From Nomia melanderi (lineage: Eukaryota; Arthropoda; Insecta; Hymenoptera; Halictidae), in NCBI RefSeq assembly GCF_051020985.1, contig NC_135000.1, forward strand, positions 6,159,001-6,223,000: a stretch of DNA of 64,000 nt, in the 5' to 3' direction. This document shows positions 22,490 to 34,014 of the stretch, piece after piece; positions within the stretch are counted from its first letter, which is position 1, and every line of letters begins with the position of its first letter. Made by a program: the position numbers and the translations under genes. The notes beneath the pieces were generated by a model. The model did no database searches and had not been told where the DNA came from. It saw only the letters and a list, made by a program, of their open reading frames with translations.

Positions 22490-25235
22490 AAATAAGGAAA
22501 TGTCGCTTCGTTGTTTTCCGACTTGTTTGAAGAGGTTTGAAGGTATTTGAAGGTGATTTTACATATATTTCTTGTTTTAATTGGGAGTAATAATTTCGGG
22601 AGTATTTTTAAAGCTGATATTAGAGAGATTTCATTGTGGGAGAGATTGATTAGACTGAAAGTGGAGCAAAGTGTATGTTCCACTCGAATGCTCGCGCGGC
22701 GTACCGTGTTTATGGCTGACGAAAGTTTTCATTAAATTATTTGCATAATAATGGGCTTCGTTTATGGTGAATGGAATCATGTTGGTCTCGTTGGATGTTT
22801 AAAAATATTTTTAGTATAATATATCGAGGTATAATTGCCGTGAGGTTTCAATCTTTACACTTTTTTAAATTTTTAATTAATTATTAATGTTACCAGTGGT
22901 TTTATATATTAATTTTACAAAATTATGTTTCCTTAAGCGGTAACATTTTTTAGAGTTAATACAAGTGAGAAGTTACTGAAGCTGTATACTGATTAAATTT
23001 ACTGTTCGATATTTTTTTAAATAACTTTGTTATAAATGAAGGAATTTAATTACTGATTGTGTCGTTGGAAAGAGGAAAGTTTCCCCTTTAAAATGCATTT
23101 TGTTTCGTGCTGATAAGACTTTCTGTTCCCGAGATATCGTCGATTAAGTGGAACCCTAATTTTTAATATGTCTCTGTCACTTTCTCGTTCGCATAGTTGG
23201 ACTCTCTCGCTTTCACTTACTGAGCCACGCTGACCGTGCGACGATGAATGAGTCAGGTTTTTGCTACTCACTGTTACACCATTACCAGACACTACTTACG
23301 TGTAGCTTCCGGGTCACGTGGGTCACGCTGCTTCCTGTTTTCGAGCGTTAACTTTGGGACATTGTATCTCAGGAACGCTTTTAGCTAACGACGTCGAACA
23401 AAATGTATTTTCAAGAACACATTCTGTTCTATATTTTTTATACAAGACCATAAAATTTTCTATTCTTTTTTTAACAATTTTGTATTGAAGTTATAATCCA
23501 GTGACTGCGATAATTGTTTATAAGTTATTCTCCAGTGTTTCTGTTTAATTATTGAAAATAAAATTATGATGTTAACAAATAAAATTCTATAATTCCATTA
23601 TTATATCTGCGATGACACTGTTGCGAAGCTTTAAATTGAATTTAATAAATCATTATTGCGCATAGAGAGGATTATTTCATTTTGCAATGGATACGAGGTT
23701 ATTCGTTTCACATTGAATACCATTTTCGTGAAACACGAATTCGAAGAGGACTCGTTATGAAGGAAACAATACCGATATTAATTTAACCCTATTAATAATG
23801 TAATTACTCGCCTGGATTTTTGTACTTTTCAACGAACGAATATTAATTCGAGCAGAGAATAGCTTGGAAAATTACGTCCCCTCCGGTATACCGTAATTAA
23901 AATTTTCATCGACCTCGCTGGCGAATAATAATTAATTTAATTGTAGCCGTCCCGTATCGGATTACGTGGTTAACCTAGCATAATACGGAACAACCTGTTT
24001 CCGATCAGAGAAGCGAAGTTACCCTGTTCCGAATTATACAAATGGAACAAACTTTGAAACAGGGTTTCAAGTAGATCATTCCGGTCCCTGATCTGACAAG
24101 TAGAATTCCCATTACTAACAATCAAATAAAATAGCCTCGTTTACGACCAGACCACCAATAATCAATGAAATAAAAATGTCATCATTAAGTGTTCCTAATT
24201 TAATATTCTATTGACTACAAAATTGATTAATTTTAAAAAAATAAAATTAATACAAAAACTACCAGCAAAATTCTATATTTTTACAAATTTCCAATACAAC
24301 AAAAGACAACTACTTCAGTGTAAATAAAAAAACATACTACTAACGAATAAAAAATTTGATAATGCAAAAAAAACCTAAATATATAAATTATTAACAAAAA
24401 CAGATTACAAACTGTTAAATAGACCAACCAGCTTGAAAAAGATTCTAATACTGGATAAACCGATCGACGCGCAACTTCCATTCCAAAAATTTAGTAATTA
24501 ATAAATAAAAGACCCGTGCATAGAAGCCCAATAAAAACGATTTCCATTAACAACGAACGTTTCCGCGAGCACAAAAAGAGCCCACCGTTTCAATATCCCT
24601 CAAAAACAATTTTTCACTGTTATTTGTTTATTCGTAGCACACTGCTCGTTTTGTATAGATGCTAGGAAAAGGATCCGTTTGCAATGCAATTTATTAAAAA
24701 TCCAGCCCGAACGTCATTTTCCGTTGGCCGAAAATAAAATGCGCAACAAATTCAACTGTGCTTCTCCGGGTATGAAAGCCACTCGATTGAAGCACCTCGA
24801 TTCCTCGGAATAGCGGGAAACTCGGGAAACTATTTCAATGGACGAGCCATTTTCGATTGCATAATACATCCGGCGCAAAAATTCTGCTGGAAAATGCATT
24901 CCCTTTTTGCTGGAGTTGTCCCGCCATTTTGGTGGCTAATTTTCCGTCTCGCGTGGCACGGAATTAGTCGTAAAATTTGCACACGTGTAATAGAATCAAT
25001 GAACTTCCATGAAAGTTCGATTTGATTTCGGAACAGCGAACGTTAAAACGTTCGTCGCCATTAAGAACTGAGGTAACGAGGTTAATAAGCTTGTCGAGCG
25101 TTCGAAAAATTCTGCTGTGTGCCGTTTCGATTTTGAAACAGTGTTTCGACGTGTTAAATAGATTGTATTTCATTTATTGTTCGGGTAACGATTTTGATGT
25201 TATGATATATTCATATTATAGCATGTTTAATTTCG
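22490..25235. other. Long non-coding stretch
   Basis: There are no convincing genes in 2.7 kb. A notable motif, GGGTCACGTGGGTCA, lies at 23311-23325. The phrase TCTGACAAGTAGAATT at about 24094 belongs to a motif scattered through the window. A CpG-richer patch at 24700-25090 has only short frames. Confidence 0.45.
23311..23325 (+). promoter_or_regulatory. DR3 nuclear-receptor-like site over an E-box
   Basis: Two GGGTCA half-sites are directly repeated with a 3-base spacer, and the junction creates CACGTG. RGGTCA direct repeats are bound by nuclear receptors (EcR/USP and orphan receptors in insects), and CACGTG by bHLH proteins. It is a single short match, so functional relevance is uncertain. 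Confidence 0.3.
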
Positions 25236-25240
25236 TGTAT

Positions 25241-25429
25241 TTAATCCTTTGCACTCGAAGGTTTTTACTTGAAGTATTCGATACTTTTTCGAGATTTTTT
25301 GAGATTAATTTGTAAAGAAGTCACGTATGAATTAGAGAACAAAGCTATTTTATTAGAGATTAATGGTAAATATTAATGTTTATAATTTTTCTGTGTCAAA
25401 TCCTGTGGTGGTCTAGTGCAAAGGGTTAA
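25241..25429. mobile_element. piggyBac-like MITE, copy 4 (internally shortened)
   Basis: TTAA at 25241-25244 and 25426-25429 flank 181 bp with ends TCCTTTGCACTCG and CTAGTGCAAAGGG. GAGAACAAAGCTATTTTATT in the middle matches the 236-bp copies. About 55 bp of the interior is missing. Confidence 0.8.
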
Positions 25430-25449
25430 TAAAAGTGTTATTATTTATT

Positions 25450-25770
25450 AAAAAAGCTAACAGGTTATAAACTTAGAAAATCCAAATAATAACGTTTCTA
25501 TTGTATAGTGATAATAATAGTAATTAAAAACTCAACAGGTCATAGGTCCAGGAAATTCAAATAATAACGTTCCTGTTGTATAGTGATAATAATAATAATT
25601 AAAAATCTAACAAGTTATAGGCTCAGAAAATCAAAATAATAACGTGTCTGTTGTGTAGTGTTAATAACAATAATAATAATAATTGAAAGCGCAACAGGTT
25701 ATGGGCCCAGAAAACCAAATAGTAACGTTTCTATTGTATAGCAATAATAATAATTAAAAACCCAACAATT
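25450..25770. repeat. Tandem array, about 75-bp unit
   Basis: AACAGGTTATA and variants restart at 25459, 25534, 25609, 25693 and 25764. Each unit contains AAATAATAACGTTTCTATTG and an ATAATAATAATAATT tract of varying length, which explains the one longer spacing of 84 bp. Confidence 0.85.
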
Positions 25771-25774
25771 TGCT

Positions 25775-27540
25775 GCATGTACTGCGTGAGCATGCAAGTT
25801 TTTGCATGGGAATCGTTATCGAGTCGAATCGAACGGCTAACAATGCTCTCTGCGGGGAAGTTCTGGGATTGGGAACGCACACGATCGCAGGAAACACGGT
25901 GGTCAGAGCTGACATGAACAGAAATCCAACCGGTGAAATGGTTGTGATTGGAGCACCTGTTAATCTGGGTTGTCAAAGTTGACTTACGGTGTTGGGAGGT
26001 TGGTTCATTATTACTGAGATTATCCTCTGAATTCGAACGACTGAATTAGTTTAATTAGTTCAGCTCGAGTGCCGGTCTGACATTATGTTCGGTAATAATT
26101 GGGGGTAGATTCGGGTGAGAAATTCTGTGATAGGGCTTGCAAGACACGTGTGAAATTGATTGAATTATTGTGGAAATTTGGTACGAGTTCGTTGGGAATA
26201 TGAGTATTTGTGTTTCGGAAGAGAATGTATGATTTTGAGGAACTTATTGTACTTGTATACGTCGGAAATTGATTTTTCCAGTGATTAAGTGGAGTAGTCC
26301 AGTGTTGGGTCAGACAAGTGGAATAGTGGTTTGTTAAGAGGATAAGAAATTTGATTTCAAAAGGGGAATTTTTAATTTTTCTAATCGTAGAGTGTTATTT
26401 AGTTAGGCAGACAAGTAGAATAATCCTGTGACTGATCAGACAAGTGGAATATTTTAAATGAAAGAGAAATAGTTCTAATCCTAGTCAGGCTAGTAGTATA
26501 ATCATCACGTCCTCCAGTAATCGAGCAAGTAGAATGAGCCCGTTACTAGTTAGACAAGTAAAAGGTTTCATTAATTTTAACTACTCCGTTTTAGACATTA
26601 ATAACCTAAAAGAAGGTCCGTGCTCAGGAATATTAATTTCAGGGGTCCTGTTACAAACGGGACATCGTCAATTCATTAAACTTAATGATGCCGGTAGTAT
26701 TCACGGTTTTATCCCCGGGTCCTTTCACGCCGCAACGAAGTTCCCAGCGAAATTTCTCTCGCGTAACTTGTGCCGGAACGAACCCACGGAGCATGAGGCT
26801 GGGGAACGTAAAAGAGAACATTTCACTCTGAAAACGGAAGTGAAGAATAAATTCTTTCCACTTCCTTCAAATGCATACTCAACAAACGCGGTAACACGCG
26901 AAATTATTCATGAAACTGCCGATATTTTTTATTCGCGGACGTGTCACTGGAGGTGGAACAAAGGAATACCTGTCGTCCACGTCACATATAAATCGATACC
27001 TCCCATAGAAGAAATTTTCAAAAAACTTTAACTACCTGTCATTATTCGGTAAAGTTCCTTGGTAATTGTGTCGCAACTGTGCAAAGTGGAATTAATTACA
27101 AGGACAAACCACTGTTTACCTGTAAAGTAACTTTACCGAGGCTAGAGTATAATGTGCCCTAGATGCAGCGAGCTAACCCTTTGTAGCAACAACGATACGC
27201 AAAATGTCACCTATGAACTTTCCACTATGGTACCCTTAATGAAGAAAAATTCTCTGACGAATAAAGTGACCCTGCATAGTCTAAAACTCTCAAATTCAAC
27301 GAAATTAGAACCTCGATAGTCTGGCTTCCAAATAACATATTTTTCGCTCATCAGCTGATGGCTGGGTCCCGGCTGACCCGTGTCTATACTCTTTCTAAAT
27401 TATTTTCCAACCGTAGCAATAATCAAATCGCAAATCTTATGGATCACTGATGCTAAATGTAGACTACCTGCAGTCAATTACTAGGTAAACTGGTAAATGG
27501 AATTTGTCTTACCATACGATGACCACCCGAGCTGCCAAGG
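25775..27540. other. Non-coding sequence with uncertain open frames
   Basis: A non-repetitive, less AT-rich patch at 25780-25985 is open on both strands (70 and 81 codons). The plus-strand frame at 26534-27031 (165 codons) is the longest here. Its protein matches no family I know and shows no codon or domain signal, so I leave it uncalled. Between 26290 and 26560 the phrase CAGACAAGTGGAATA recurs about four times at irregular spacing. Confidence 0.35.
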
Positions 27541-27595
27541 CACACACAGACGACGGGACAACACCAATTAACCCGGATACTCTAACATGTTAACT

Positions 27596-27601
27596 ACTCA
27601 C
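27596..27601 (-). other. Predicted 5' splice donor (GTGAGT)
   Basis: The minus strand reads TTAGA then GTGAGTAG. The six intronic bases match the metazoan donor consensus exactly, whereas the exonic side (AGA) is weaker than CAG. It sits within the last codons of the open frame, so splicing here would remove the in-frame TGA. The receiving acceptor was not identified in the window. Confidence 0.6.
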
Positions 27602-28617
27602 TCTAAGAACACCTCGGAATCGCTTCTGGGCAACACCAACCTCGGCAGAACGATAGCCTTCTTGCGCCTGGTCTTCAGGGTCTGTATAGAGAACTGGAAC
27701 TCCGAGGACTGTATCGGTGAGTGCGGACTCAGGATAGTGATTTTCCTGTCGCTGCCACCTGGACTGGTCAGTGAGAACACGTTGGACGGGGGTGGCAGAC
27801 TCAGGTGTTGCGGGATCTTCCTCTCCAGGCCTGTGTTGGCGAACAGTCCCCTACGGACTTCAGCATTTAGGCTCTCCTCCCTGTGTATATTGTCACTGCT
27901 CTTGGACTCTACCGTGACGATCCTTCTGACGTCCTTCGTGGACGAGGTCAGGAAGCTTCTATACTGGTTCTTGGAGGTCAGGTGAGACTCGGAGCTAACT
28001 GACAGAGACTCTAGCGACCTGGAGTCCTCGCTGTAGCGGTCATCGGCACTGAGGAAGTTCTTAGACGTCCTCAGGCTCTCCATGGACCTAGCAGTGATCT
28101 GGCCCCCGGTGGTAGCTGTCAGAAGGTGCTGTTGCTGGGTCTGCTGGTTCTTCTGAAGCCTGCTCAGGCTTTTTATTTCAGGCTCATAGTCTTCCTGACT
28201 GGACGACGATTGAGGACTTCGGTTGAATAGGCCGATACGAGTGCCAGCGAACCTGGACACCCTGCACTCCTCTTCGTTGATACTCAAATTGGTCCTGGTC
28301 ACCTGGTGACGGTTCATCAGCAAGGCCTCTGCCTCCTCAGGCACGTCCAACGAATGGCGTTCCGGTCCAGAGATCCTGTTCCCCTTTTCATCGGTGACCA
28401 GAGGCTCAGGGGTCTCGTCATCTTTGGGAATGTTCTCGACTTCGTTCTCTGAAGCACATTCCATGGTGTCCGACTCTTCGGTGGAGTGTCTTTTCCGTAT
28501 TTCGAGCTTGGAGCTCGTCGAGGAGAACTTAGAAGACGACAAAAGGGTTCTGGTCCTTGACAGCTTGTTCACCAGGGTTAGAGGCTCTCTTTTCTCGTCG
28601 GTATCATCATCGTCCAT
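27602..28617 (-). CDS. First coding exon of an unrecognised serine-rich, disordered protein
   Basis: This is the only convincing coding stretch: an open frame of 338 codons with non-repetitive, varied amino-acid use and higher G+C than its surroundings. The ATG at 28617 is preceded by five A's (A at -3) and is the first ATG after an in-frame TAG at 28693-28695. Acceptor-like AGs lie between that stop and the ATG, so a spliced 5' UTR is possible. The protein begins with an acidic run (MDDDD), then a Ser/Arg-rich part (residues 20-45), an acidic part (46-80), Ser clusters near 134-141, a Gln-rich patch (155-163), and a basic patch (TRRKK, 316-320) before an LPRSDSEVF end. No globular domain, signal peptide or membrane segment is visible. 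The frame stops at TGA 27598-27600, but a perfect GTGAGT donor occupies 27601-27596, so the exon probably ends in phase 2 at 27602 and continues in exons further left. I cannot name the family. Alternatively it is an intact 339-residue single-exon protein, which is less likely. Confidence 0.75.
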
Positions 28618-28699
28618 TTTTTCTGGGAGCTTATTAGTCCTGCGAGGGATCCCCCGAGATTCTCTTTCTAGGGAAGCTAGGGTTAGTGGAACCTATCGA

Positions 28700-28950
28700 C
28701 TTTTTGATGCGTAATTTGTCAGGGATAATCGAATCCTGATTCCTCCCGGATTTTAGGGATCATCCAAGCGAGGCTGGTAGCTTCCGTCGCTTTCGCCCTC
28801 CCTGGTACGGCGGATCTGTTATACTATCTGGGTCGAAGGGGTGTGGCCTGGCTGAAAAGTGTTAACAGCTGCGTTGGGAGACAAGTTTGATTATACGCGC
28901 GAACGTTTGGCTTTGGAGTACCTCTGACCAGCGTTGCATTCACAATTCCG
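28700..28950. other. Region upstream of the coding exon
   Basis: This is the 5' flank of the minus-strand exon and would contain its untranslated leader or an upstream intron end. The sequence is moderately G+C-rich. I could not identify a TATA box, initiator or a decisive acceptor. Confidence 0.3.
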
Positions 28951-28953
28951 TTG

Positions 28954-29214
28954 AACGTCAATTTTAAAAGGGTTTCTCGAAATGTACTTTTATAATCTTC
29001 AAACAACGTCAAACTTCGATTTCCACTGTTTCAAACGATGTCCAACTCTGATTTCTACTACTTCGAACGAAGTGAAACTCAATGTCTTCCATCTTCAACA
29101 ACTGAAGACCTCAAAATTCTTTAGCCTCCAAACAAGTAGAATATTCCTAACCATTGATTAGACAAAGATCATTTGATACAACTTTCCCAAATTTCCACCT
29201 AACCTTCCTAAACA
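28954..29214 (+). repeat. Dispersed repeat, copy A (about 261 bp)
   Basis: It matches 32717-32986 along its length in the same orientation, with shared blocks such as AAACTTCGATTTCCACTG, CAAACGATGTCC and AACAAGTAGAATATTCCTAA. It lies about 340 bp upstream of the predicted start codon of the minus-strand exon. No inverted ends or coding frame are seen. Confidence 0.8.
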
Positions 29215-29990
29215 CAAAACTTTGAATTAGCAGTGAATCCTTTAAAAACGACAGTTTAACTCATAGTAAATTTATAGAGTCATCCATCGGGATCTCTACA
29301 GATTCAGACACCATCAGAAAATTCTTCATAAGGATTGGGCAACTGATCGAGAAGTTCCCGTTAGCGTAATAGGATCACCAGCCAGATACGTTTCAATTTT
29401 AAATGCAGAATCAATTTCCCGAGCCATTAGATGCCTCGGCTAAGCAGTCCGATCGTTCCGTGGGAAATTAGATTGTCGTCGTAGGACTGCAATAATTGCG
29501 TTAACCAACCCGCGAGACTATCGCCGGGGATCGATACTAACGACGATTGAATGATCGACGACTGATGCGAAACCGATCGGTTTCCTGGTTGAAGGTTCAC
29601 GTGCAGCAATTTTTCACGGTTTAATGGAGATTGGAACGCCGAGAGTTGCGAGAACCGTCGACTGAAGCCGCGGGCGAATTAATTCAGGACACAGGAAGAA
29701 TTTCTACGTCAGTTGTCTATAGAATTTCATCCCTTTCCACGAACGATCTGGACTGAATCGAATATCTTCGCAGATTTCTTGGGAATGTGTTAAGAATTGT
29801 ATTGAAAGTATCAAAACGCTTGAGAAGATTATTTGAAAAAATATTGTATCATCTCATAAATAATGTTATTTCTTATTTTACTTTCTAAGAGATTTTTTAA
29901 AGAGATTTTCGAAAGTGGCATTAAACAATTAATGGGAGAATGGGACAAGATTAATTAATTTTTAAGAAGTTGACATACAAATGATATTAC
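29215..29990. other. Non-coding sequence
   Basis: No gene, repeat array or RNA was recognised. The region around 29430-29680 is slightly more CpG-rich. Confidence 0.4.
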
Positions 29991-29994
29991 TTAT

Positions 29995-30140
29995 GATAAA
30001 TATAATATAATATAACATAAAAAATATATTATAATATATTATAAATTATAAAAATATATTATAAAAATATTATATTATATAATATTATATTATATTATAT
30101 TATATAAATATTATATTATTTTATATTATATATGCTATAA
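29995..30140. repeat. TATTATA-rich low-complexity tract
   Basis: Nearly pure A/T sequence made of ATATTATAATATT-type units that are locally self-complementary and could extrude hairpins. Confidence 0.8.
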
Positions 30141-30144
30141 CAAT

Positions 30145-31600
30145 ATGGCAACTTAATATACTCCAATATATCCCAATATTTCATTTCACTCATTCCATTT
30201 GTCTTTTTCGGCAAAATTTGACGTGTAAATCTGGCAAGGGTGTAGAAAGGTTCGTTAATTAACGGCCCGAGATACGCTGATTAATTGATCTGTCCGCGTG
30301 CGGGTCTGATTTGCATTTTTATTGCCGACGAACGATTCGTTCCTGCGAGCAATTATAAATGTCCCTTTTTAACGCTGCTCGTGATTAAGGCTTCCAATGG
30401 GAACAAAACGTTATTCAGCACTGAGGTGCACGGAAATCGTCGAAAGAAGGGGGCAATTCGTAACAAACCGTGCAATCCCGGAGTTTTCGAATTTGCGAAA
30501 TCCAATTTTCAACTGCAGACAACCTGAATTTCACTGGCTGGCCATTCGGCGCACGGTTTTATTCCATTTCCAAAGCGTCTCGGAGGATCGCGTGTAACGA
30601 ATAAAATTGTACATTCAGAGAAACAAAATTTTAAATTATATTTGCATTTTAGCGATTAAATGGAAGATTTACCGAAGTGGATTAACTGGGACGGACGGAA
30701 TGAAGGAACTGCTTTCGATAAACTAGTAAGTACTCAAGTTTTCGGAAATTGCAAATTTGTTTGTAGATAAATGATAATAATAATGAGGATGATGACGATT
30801 ATGATGATAATAATAATAATAATAACAACAATTGAAAAATATAATTATCGTTATGTATTAAATAATATAAAATAATCAAAACTTAATATAAAATATCACT
30901 TCAAATTCCAAATTTAACCACTGGTAAATATGAAATATTATTAAATATTAGAAATATTTAATATCTAAGATTGTTAAACAGTACTATAGTTATTGATAAA
31001 TCTCAGGTATTAAATATTGAAAAATTGATATTGTCAATATCTCGGAATCAAGAGAAGAATGTTAAAGAACTTTGTAAACCTTCTTCACGAAATTAATCAG
31101 CCATCCTATAGAATATTAGCGAAATTATTAATGTTCCAAGATATTTAACAAACACGATTCCAGATTGCCAGTAGTACAAAGTGAGAAATTAATTGTAACG
31201 GTCGTACACACGAACGCTAATTATAGAGAGTGGTGAATGGTAGCTCGGTTAGAGGTAAAAGAGAAAATTGTCGGGTACTGAATTAGACTCGCCTAATTCG
31301 ACGACAAACGAGTACAATTCGAAGTCAGGTTGACAATGACTCCTTTGAGAAGAATCGTCGACAATAGAGGCGTCGGCGTACGTACACTGGAATGCTTGGC
31401 TGCGTTCAACTCTATCGCGACGTCTAATTATAACCTGGATCCACGAACCATGGAGTCGTATTGGTTATTATGGGACCTGGATACGTCTGAGACGCTCAGC
31501 GGGAGACTGACACCTCCTGCTTCGTATTTCTAAACCTGGATCTCGGTGCTGGAGATTTGGAAACTGAACTTTTACCTCGTTGATGTGATTTTTGATATTT
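30145..31600. other. Non-coding sequence
   Basis: A GAT/AAT trinucleotide tract lies at about 30765-30830. Short plus-strand frames at 30285-30597 and 31330-31533 have no recognisable features. Confidence 0.4.
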
Positions 31601-31604
31601 CTTC

Positions 31605-31970
31605 TTTGTAATGAATTATCTTGAATCTCTATAGATATTTTTAATATGAAATGTTTTTAATTTTTGTAAGTTGTTTTAATTTTTATAGATGTATTTAATG
31701 TAAAATATCCTTAATTTCTGTAGATATTTTTGACAGAAAATATATTTAATTTCTATTGATATTTTTAACAGAAAATATGTTTAATTTCTATAGATATTTT
31801 CAATGCAAAATATCCTTATTTCTATTGATATTTTTAATATAAAATACCTTTAACTTCCATAGATATTTTTAACAGAAAATATGTTTAATTTCTATAGATA
31901 TTTTTAATATAAACTACCTTTAATTTCTATGGATATTTTTAACACAAAATATCTTTAATTTCTATAGATA
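31605..31970. repeat. AT-rich tandem array, about 36-bp unit
   Basis: Around ten units of TTTAATTTCTATAGATATTT followed by TTAACAGAAAATA-type sequence. Period is about 32-36 bp, with scattered substitutions. Confidence 0.85.
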
Positions 31971-31974
31971 GCTC

Positions 31975-32710
31975 TACCTTTGTAGTTCCCAAAGCTCCCG
32001 GAATCCCTACAGACGAAACAAAACCACGAGTGTTGCAGTGATAAATTAATTCCGCACAGCCCAGCGAAGAATAAAAGAAACATCGTAGCCAGGTCTGCTT
32101 TAGATTTCAACCATCCTGCACATTTTTCATCCTGCATCGCAGCTAGGGGACGTGAGCAGCTACAGGCTGTCAGAATGTAATTCACTCACGACGAGAGTCC
32201 ACAAATCCAATTACAACGTAAGCCTCCGTGTTGCATAAATAGACAACGGATTTTTGCGTAAAATAAACATTCCCTTATAAATTTAAATAAATAATTACCA
32301 TCATCAACATTATTATTAAATTGAGAATACAGTGACTACTGAAATACTTATATTCTCATAAACATTTACATTGGAACAGACAACAATAATAAGAATACCA
32401 ATTATAATATTATTTCCATTACAGAAATTATCATTCTATTATTTTCTTCCTATTATAATTTACTAAACTATTCATTATTTTCGTTAATTACATATATATA
32501 AATTCAAACTATAGTAATAATAATATCAATAATATACCACTCTTATCAATGTTCTCCCAATTACCACAAACATTCATAATAAATCAACAAATCCTCAAAA
32601 TCTTCATAAACACTCCCAAATCAAACAATAATTTTCCTAATTAATAATATTCACAGATCTATAAACCATTTGTCGATTGATAATTTAGGTATGCAATGAA
32701 TTTTTGTGTC
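31975..32710. other. Non-coding sequence
   Basis: The left part has a short minus-strand frame (31955-32185) without motifs. The right part is highly AT-rich. Confidence 0.4.
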
Positions 32711-32716
32711 GGTGTC

Positions 32717-32986
32717 AACGTCAATTTTTAAAAGGATTTTTTGAAATGTACTTCTATAATCTTCAAACGAAGTCAAACTTCGATTTCCACTGTTTCAAAC
32801 GATGTCCGACTCTGATTTCTGCTACTTGAAACAAAGTGAAACTGAACATGTTCTATCTTCAAAAATTGAAGACCTCAAAATTCTTCAGCCTCCAGTGGCA
32901 ACACTTAAGCCTAAACAAGTAGAATATTCCTAACCACTGATCGGACAAAGTTCAGTCAATATAACTTTCCCAAATACCCACCTAAC
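32717..32986 (+). repeat. Dispersed repeat, copy B (about 270 bp)
   Basis: This is the same sequence as 28954-29214, with an extra block of about 17-20 bp (AGTGGCAACACTTAAGCCT) after GCCTCC. Otherwise the two differ by scattered substitutions and small indels. They lie 3.8 kb apart in direct orientation. Confidence 0.8.
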
Positions 32987-33059
32987 ATTTGTCAATTGAT
33001 AATTTATACATCCATGTCACGTGCCCCTCAAATAAAAAATTCGCTGTCCACTGCTACGA

Positions 33060-33420
33060 AACCGATTGCTCCCAACGTGTCAAAGAATATTCCAGGACAG
33101 TCCGGAACGCGAATATTCCGCGCGGCGTAAGTCAGCCTGGCTCGCGTCGATTTACGAGCTCCAGCTTCCTCCTCGGCCGTATCCTCTGTTTGCTCGTCGA
33201 CCAGTGAATGTTTTCCTTGGCGGGGGCGGGGGAGGTGTGGGTGGGAAGACCTGACAAAGCGATACCATCGCGAACAAAGTGGATTCATTAGCCGGCCATG
33301 CCGCAGACTAAACTTAACTACGCGCTTTAATTGAACCGACCGAGTGGCAGCGTTGTTAAGTAACCGGCGGTCTCGATTGCTGCGTGCAAATAAACAGAGC
33401 ATAGTTCAACGGTTGACGAT
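33060..33420. other. CpG-rich patch
   Basis: Richer in CpG with a G-run (GGCGGGGGCGGGGGAGG, about 33221). The open minus-strand frame 33028-33402 (124 codons) is Arg/Ser-rich with no domain. A promoter-like role is possible only. Confidence 0.3.
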
Positions 33421-33499
33421 GTGATCAACTGAGTTACTTGACGGTTCGACGTGGTTTGGAGGGAACGATGGAAATTTTTTGATTTTTTGAGTGATTGAT

Positions 33500-34010
33500 T
33501 GGTTGTGGTAATTGGTAAGTGTTGATGGTGATTATGAATTATTGATGATAGTGGTAGGTGTTGGTAATAGTTATAATACTTAGTAATAGCAGTATTAATG
33601 ATTTTTATATTAGTCGTTAATATTGACTACTAGTGTTATTATTAATAATTACTATGATTAGTATTGTTAGTATTGTTACTATTAGTGAGTAATATTAATA
33701 GTTGTAATATTTCATCAATAATTGTTTAATTTGTGGAGTGATTGGTTAGTAGTTACAGTAATTGGTACATATTCATAGTAATTAGTAATAGGTGTTGATG
33801 GTAGTAATAGGTACTAATATTAGTGTTAATAATAGTATCCATTAGTATTAGTAATTATGTATAGTGGTAATAGTAACAATATTTACTAATAGTAATATTA
33901 ACAATTCTCACTACTAATAATTAATATTATTATGACTATTACGATTAGTAATTACTCTCATTACTACTATTACTATCATAACTATCACCAACTATCATCA
34001 TTAATTGCAT
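33500..34010. repeat. Degenerate AGTAATA / ATTAGTA low-complexity block
   Basis: About 500 bp are dominated by TAGTAATAGT, TTAGTATTGTTAGTA and ATTACTATTA variants. The left part is biased to T/G and the right part becomes C/A-rich (ACTATCACCAACTATCATC), so the block switches strand bias near 33880. Confidence 0.65.
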
Positions 34011-34014
34011 TTAT

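Noticed and set aside
26534..27031. 165-codon plus-strand open frame
   Set aside because: Long for the region but with no domain, splice context or recognisable sequence; its beginning overlaps the scattered GACAAGT motif. Conservation data would be needed.
27587..27985. 132-codon plus-strand frame
   Set aside because: Antisense shadow of the minus-strand coding exon.
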